DNA from: Bacteroidota bacterium
GTDB taxonomy: Bacteria > Bacteroidota > Bacteroidia > Chitinophagales > Chitinophagaceae
Assembly: GCA_016706595.1 (NCBI GenBank)
Contig: JADJJH010000002.1
Span: forward strand, 744,001-808,000
DNA: 64,000 nucleotides
Direction: 5' to 3'
The notes under the pieces were generated by a model, which saw only the letters and a program-made list of their open reading frames with translations, was not told where the DNA came from and ran no database searches. Made by a program: the position numbers and the translations under genes. The stretch's first letter is position 1. Each line of letters begins with the position of its first letter. Positions 60,315-64,000 of this stretch are shown in pieces.

Positions 60315-61499
60315 CTTATTCAACTCAGCAAGTGCATTCCCAATTCTGCTCACCGCTTCTTTCAATTTATCAATAGAGGTTGCATACGAAATACGAATAC
60401 AATTTTTATCGCCAAAAGCTTCACCGGTTACACAACTTACTTGGGCCTTATCTAATAAATACATACATAATTCTTCGGCGGTATGAATATTATGCTTGCC
60501 ATAATAGGCACTTACATCTGGAAAAACATAGAAGGCTCCCGGTGGCATATTTACTTTTAATCCGGGTATTTCGCGTAAGGCATTCACTAAATAATCACGT
60601 CGCTCTTTAAATGCCAATTTCATTTCGTCGGTTTCCTTTCTACTTCCTTGTAAAGCACTAATCGCAGCACGTTGAGTAATTGAGTTTGGTCCTGAAGTAA
60701 ATTGACTTTGAATTTTTTCGCTCGCTTGAATTACATCTTTCGGTCCGGCCATATAACCTAAGCGCCAACCAGTCATGGCAAATGCTTTGGATAAACCATT
60801 CACTACAATCACACGGTCTTTCATACTTTCAAATGAGGCAATACTTTCATGAGCGCCTTCAAAATTAATATGCTCATAAATTTCATCTGATATGATATAA
60901 ATTTCGGGGTGCTTTTCGAAAACAGTAACGAGCTCGGCCAATTCAGACTTTGAATAAATAGAACCTGTGGGGTTGCAAGGTGATGAAAAAATGAAACATT
61001 TGGTTTTAGGTGTAATGGCAGCTTCAAGTTGAGCAGCAGTAATTTTAAAATCATGATCAAAACCACCTTGCACAGTAACTACAGTTCCATCGGCAAGTTT
61101 TACGATGTCGGCATAGGTAACCCAAAATGGAGAGGGTATAATTACTTCATCGCCTTTGTTTACAATACTTAGCATAGCATTGGCGATACATTGCTTAGCA
61201 CCCGTACAAACCATTACCTGATCGGCAGGGTAATGCAAATGATTTTCGTTGGCAAATTTTTCGCTGATGGCCTTTCGCAATTCAGGGAAACCCGCAACTG
61301 GAGGATACTTGGTATAGCCTTCGTTCATCGCTTGAATGGCAGCTTTAATAATATGTAGTGGTGTTTTAAAATCGGGTTCACCCAAACTTAAGTCGATAAT
61401 ATCTTTTCCTTGAGCGCGCAATTCGCGGCTAAGTTTAGCCATGCGAATAGTTTGCGGTTCATCAATACGTGAAAGTCGTTCAGCTAACATAATTTTCAA
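60312..61499 (-). CDS. Class I/II pyridoxal-phosphate aminotransferase (AspC-like)
   Basis: The 395-residue enzyme has GEPDFKTPLHIIKAA at the start, NPTGSIYSKSELAEL, SDEIYEHINFEG and the PLP lysine Lys238 in NGLSKAFAMTGWRLGYMAGP, then the Arg of INCIRISYAT near the end. This fold I aminotransferase group acts on aspartate, tyrosine or branched keto acids. It is the last gene of a minus-strand run after cyanophycinase and DUF445 (16-bp gap), which hints at amino-acid recycling. A second Met at codon 4 could start it. Confidence 0.9.
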   Translation of the reverse strand: MKIMLAERLSRIDEPQTIRMAKLSRELRAQGKDIIDLSLGEPDFKTPLHIIKAAIQAMNEGYTKYPPVAGFPELRKAISEKFANENHLHYPADQVMVCTGAKQCIANAMLSIVNKGDEVIIPSPFWVTYADIVKLADGTVVTVQGGFDHDFKITAAQLEAAITPKTKCFIFSSPCNPTGSIYSKSELAELVTVFEKHPEIYIISDEIYEHINFEGAHESIASFESMKDRVIVVNGLSKAFAMTGWRLGYMAGPKDVIQASEKIQSQFTSGPNSITQRAAISALQGSRKETDEMKLAFKERRDYLVNALREIPGLKVNMPPGAFYVFPDVSAYYGKHNIHTAEELCMYLLDKAQVSCVTGEAFGDKNCIRISYATSIDKLKEAVSRIGNALAELNK

Positions 61500-61515
61500 G
61501 GTTTAGTATGTTCAA

Positions 61516-62115
61516 TTAAGTTTGTGCAAGAGTGATAAGTAATTGTATAATTCCGATTATGAACCCAAGCACAGCTCCAATGATCTCTACAAATCTAAAT
61601 TCTTTGCTCATAATCGCGTTCAATATTTCCTCTAATTTGTCGCTACTGAAATTCTTCACTTTATCTACCACTAATTTTTCAATATCTAAATCCTTTTGCA
61701 AACCTTGCGTCATTTGACCGATAAGCTCAGGAAATAAAATTTCAATTTCGTTTACGATTCCTTTTTTAATACCTGCCATGGTGCTTTCGGTAATGAACAT
61801 CGACAATAAAGGAATTTCTTCTTTTAGTTTATGATGAATAAAATGATCGACATGTTTTTCGATAAAAGGCAATGCCATTGCAATGGTTGCAGGGTTATTT
61901 ATTTTGGATGAGATATCGTCGAATGAAATTAATTCACGAGCTACAAGCTGACCTAATTTTTCGGCAAATTGTTGTTGGCGTTTAGGAAAGATGCCTTGAA
62001 TTTTCATGCCTAAAATCACTTTCTCTTCACGCGGATGAAAAAGCATTTTAATGGCGATCCAATTAGTGAACCAACCAATAAAAGCTGCAATGAAAGGAAG
62101 TATATAAATGAGCAT
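61516..62115 (-). CDS. DUF445 domain membrane protein
   Basis: The 199-residue protein starts LIYILPFIAAFIGWFTNWIAIKMLFHPREEKVILGMKIQGIFPKRQQQFAEKLGQLVARELIS, then an amphipathic middle and a closing helix (EIIGAVLGFIIGIIQLLITLAQT). This is DUF445, with a helix at each end and a cytoplasmic or periplasmic middle; its function is unknown. It shares TAATG with the cyanophycinase gene upstream (overlap at 62115) and precedes the aminotransferase. Confidence 0.85.
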   Translation of the reverse strand: MLIYILPFIAAFIGWFTNWIAIKMLFHPREEKVILGMKIQGIFPKRQQQFAEKLGQLVARELISFDDISSKINNPATIAMALPFIEKHVDHFIHHKLKEEIPLLSMFITESTMAGIKKGIVNEIEILFPELIGQMTQGLQKDLDIEKLVVDKVKNFSSDKLEEILNAIMSKEFRFVEIIGAVLGFIIGIIQLLITLAQT

Positions 62116-63005
62116 TAGATTACTTCTGTTTTGGCAAATTCGTCATTTTCGATGCCTAGATATTTGCGTTCGCTGAGTTGGTATTTATTCCCTTTTGCTA
62201 AAAAATGGACTCTTAGATTTTCGATAGATATAGGATTATTATCGGCGATATCGGCAATATTCGTATAACCGATATTATGTCCATCAATAATAATAATCAT
62301 TCCCGAACCTATAGCCTCCATATTATTCCCATCAGTAATGAGCAGTCCGGTATCTTCACCTAAGCCAATGCCAATGCAGGCCGGGTTGGCTGCAACTGCC
62401 TGCGCTAATCTTCCAAAGCGGCCACGTTTATCAAAATGAGAATCAAAAATTACATTCCCCATAAAGGCTAAACCGGTGGTTACTTTTACCGCACTTTTTA
62501 AATGTGCGTTAGCGGCATTGCCTTCATAAATCATAGTATTACTCATGGCCATGGCACCTGCGCTTGTGCCTGCAATTAAAAATCCATCTTCGTAATGATA
62601 CCTTTCTTGTAAGGTTCTATAAATGTTTGTGCCGCCAAATGTAGCTGTTAGTCGCATTTGATTCCCACCACTAAACATTACGGCATCTGCCTCTTTAATT
62701 CTTTGAATATATTCTTCCTTTTGGGCATCTTCTCTGTTACGAATATGCATCACATCGACATTGCTGCATGAGAGTTTAGAAAATGCGTCGATATAATTTT
62801 CGCCTACTTCAACCGGTATGGTAGATGCTGTTGTGATGACTTCTATTTTGCTTGCTTTGCCGTTCTTGGTTTCTTCAACCATTCGACTTAAAATACCGGC
62901 TTCAAAAAAATTCAGGTTATTTCGTTGAATAAATCCTTGTTCAAGATCTGTTCCTTTATCTTCGGCACCACCTACAGGTATTAGCTTTCCTTTGGGTATA
63001 TTCAT
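62115..63005 (-). CDS. Cyanophycinase
   Basis: The 296-residue protein has the S51-like serine hydrolase fold: IPVGGAEDKGTDL, VMFSGGNQMRLTATFGGT and the nucleophile motif AGTSAGAMAMSNTMIYEGNA, then IGIGLGEDTGLLI. Cyanophycinase cleaves cyanophycin to beta-Asp-Arg dipeptides and is usually cytoplasmic, as here with no signal peptide. No cyanophycin synthetase lies in the window. The aminotransferase two genes down could take the aspartate, though this is inference. The -7 box TATATTTG is at 63023-63030. Confidence 0.9.
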   Translation of the reverse strand: MNIPKGKLIPVGGAEDKGTDLEQGFIQRNNLNFFEAGILSRMVEETKNGKASKIEVITTASTIPVEVGENYIDAFSKLSCSNVDVMHIRNREDAQKEEYIQRIKEADAVMFSGGNQMRLTATFGGTNIYRTLQERYHYEDGFLIAGTSAGAMAMSNTMIYEGNAANAHLKSAVKVTTGLAFMGNVIFDSHFDKRGRFGRLAQAVAANPACIGIGLGEDTGLLITDGNNMEAIGSGMIIIIDGHNIGYTNIADIADNNPISIENLRVHFLAKGNKYQLSERKYLGIENDEFAKTEVI

Positions 63006-63022
63006 GAGTTTATAAGAAAGCG

Positions 63023-63030
63023 CAAATATA
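63023..63030 (-). promoter_or_regulatory. -7 box (TATATTTG) for the cyanophycinase operon
   Basis: Exact minus-strand match 17 bp before the ATG at 63005, serving cyanophycinase, DUF445 and probably the aminotransferase. Confidence 0.5.
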
Positions 63031-63099
63031 GTGGCTGCATGCCAAATGGTACAGTGATTTAAGATAAATTCAAGTTATCGGAGAAATCGTTTATAACGT

Positions 63100-63195
63100 G
63101 TGGATTGAGTTGGGGAATTCGACAATTGGTGAATGAGACAATGAGTCAATGTGTTTATGCTCATTTCCGAATTCACTAATTTGCTAATTTGCACA
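63100..63195. repeat. Family C gene-end repeat
   Basis: Reads ggggaattcgacaattgg..., then tttccgaattcactaatttgctaatttgcacat, running straight into the TAA stop of the partial barrel gene. Confidence 0.5.
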
Positions 63196-64000
63196 TTAAT
63201 CTAAATCCACCACAAATCCACCAAATACACGTCCATTCAGTAATTTGTGATTCCCCACTCGTTTCTCTTGAACCATCAATCCATTATCATTGATATAGGC
63301 TATTCTGAAATGTTTCAATCGAAATGCCAAAGAATAACTCATTTGCTTGGCGGTAAATCCTGCCGAAATTAAGGCATTGGTAAAAGGTACAAAATTGGCT
63401 CCTACACTAAGATCATAAAGTCCTGCTTCATTTATTAATGCATCGGCGCCTGCATTGAAACGACGATATTTATACAATACTCCTAAACCTGCCGCTCGTT
63501 GTTGTTGCCATGGTTTTGCATATTGGTAAGGAATGAAAGCATCACTATGTAATTTTGAACCTAGGATATTCATGAGGTTCAGTCCGAATTGTAAACTTTG
63601 ATTGGCTTTATACGTTGCCGAAAAATCTATATCAAAATTGCCTAATTTAATTTGTTGATAAATGAAAGTACCAAAGCCTAAATTATCGCAAAACAAACTA
63701 TCGGGTATATTAAAACTTTGCATCATATACTTTGCGCCTAATCCAATACCGAGTTTTGAATTTACTTTATAAGCCGCACTTAACATCCCGGTATATTCAT
63801 TTACTTTCATTAACATCGAATCTTCATTTCTATCAGAGTTGCTTGATTCAAAGTATCCCTTTCGAAACTCATCTTGGGTAGAAAAAATAAATCCTGCACC
63901 AATAGATAACTTGTCGTTTGCTTTAATAAAGCCACTAAGCTTGCCAATATTTTTGGCATTACTTAGTAAACTCATATTTCCTTTTTGTTTACTCAAGGCA
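63196..64000 (-). CDS. Outer-membrane beta-barrel protein, FadL/PorV-like, C-terminal part (runs off right edge)
   Basis: About 268 residues are in the window and the frame is still open at 64000; the apparent TTG near 63996 is only the first candidate in the visible part. The sequence alternates strands and turns: LSGFIKANDKLSIGAGFIFSTQDEF, YKVNSKLGIGLGAKYMMQSF, NFDIDFSATYKANQSLQFGLNLMNILGSKL, GRVFGGFVVDLD. This resembles PorV/PorQ or FadL-type barrels. I cannot choose among them. Its N-terminus lies outside the window. Confidence 0.6.
   Translation of the reverse strand, partial: ALSKQKGNMSLLSNAKNIGKLSGFIKANDKLSIGAGFIFSTQDEFRKGYFESSNSDRNEDSMLMKVNEYTGMLSAAYKVNSKLGIGLGAKYMMQSFNIPDSLFCDNLGFGTFIYQQIKLGNFDIDFSATYKANQSLQFGLNLMNILGSKLHSDAFIPYQYAKPWQQQRAAGLGVLYKYRRFNAGADALINEAGLYDLSVGANFVPFTNALISAGFTAKQMSYSLAFRLKHFRIAYINDNGLMVQEKRVGNHKLLNGRVFGGFVVDLD

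Noticed and set aside
1..64000. tRNA, rRNA, tmRNA or prophage genes
   Set aside because: I read all gaps longer than about 100 bp and saw no cloverleaf, rRNA segment or phage gene.

Overview
The window is an AT-rich stretch of a Bacteroidota chromosome, probably from the Sphingobacteria/Chitinophaga/Saprospira side of the phylum. Three things point there. The gene set is typical: a coaX - beta-barrel - lptC run, a DUF2490 and a DUF6089/PorG-like barrel, a FadL/PorV-type barrel, and an ECF sigma factor with an ENYF-repeat membrane protein. At least a dozen genes are preceded by the Bacteroidota -7 box TAnnTTTG, sometimes with a TTG 17-23 bp upstream. Shine-Dalgarno sequences are rare. I saw no rRNA, tRNA, CRISPR, intact insertion sequence or prophage.

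Layout. 0-5 kb: the 5' end of an inositol-monophosphatase-like gene, a GT2 glycosyltransferase fused to a degenerate sugar-phosphate-transferase-like tail, rbfA, an MsbA-like exporter, a small lipoprotein and the wreck of a toxin-antitoxin pair. 5-12 kb: rarA, meaB, an O-antigen-ligase-like protein with a Lon-N-domain protein, and coaX - barrel - lptC. 12-20 kb: a TPR hybrid kinase, a THUMP-like methyltransferase, an iodotyrosine-deiodinase-like flavoprotein, a SurA-like foldase and MoxR. 20-30 kb: a Rel/SpoT enzyme with a five-unit 194-bp tandem array next to its promoter, a LysE-like exporter, rsmI, a PNPOx-like protein, an FkbM methyltransferase, a PorG-like barrel, prfB, a lipoprotein and a DUF2490 protein. 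30-42 kb: an LRR protein, a cytochrome-c-like lipoprotein, an enoyl-CoA hydratase, TonB, the three pnt transhydrogenase genes interrupted by an S23 four-helix-bundle gene, a DinB protein, DUF4870, hppD, hmgA and ftsE. 42-48 kb: a surface-glycan island of four GT4 enzymes and a formyltransferase. 48-64 kb: a frameshifted membrane protein, ridA, tsaB, an ArsR regulator, scpB, an L,D-transpeptidase, a sigma / anti-sigma-like / Spy-like trio, an MBL-fold hydrolase with rodA and mrdA, a TPR lipoprotein-like protein, an aminotransferase, DUF445, cyanophycinase and a partial barrel.

Most genes are housekeeping or envelope functions: LPS export (MsbA, LptC), peptidoglycan elongation and cross-linking (MrdA, RodA, L,D-transpeptidase), outer-membrane protein folding (SurA-like, barrels) and glycan assembly. 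The metabolic parts are tyrosine/homogentisate breakdown (hppD, hmgA) and proton-translocating transhydrogenase.

The unusual content is between the genes. At least three families of non-coding repeats recur. (A) About 110-155 bp imperfect palindromes have a 14-bp centre of type TTTACnnnnGTAAA or TTGACTTAAGTCAA and almost always begin at a stop codon. (B) A TTCGAA-rich family builds the array next to the Rel/SpoT gene and also brackets, as inverted repeats, the four-helix-bundle gene inside the pnt operon. (C) A degenerate TAATGTG/CACATTA family starts at stop codons. Families A and B, and the four-helix-bundle cassette, are the best candidates here for something undescribed.
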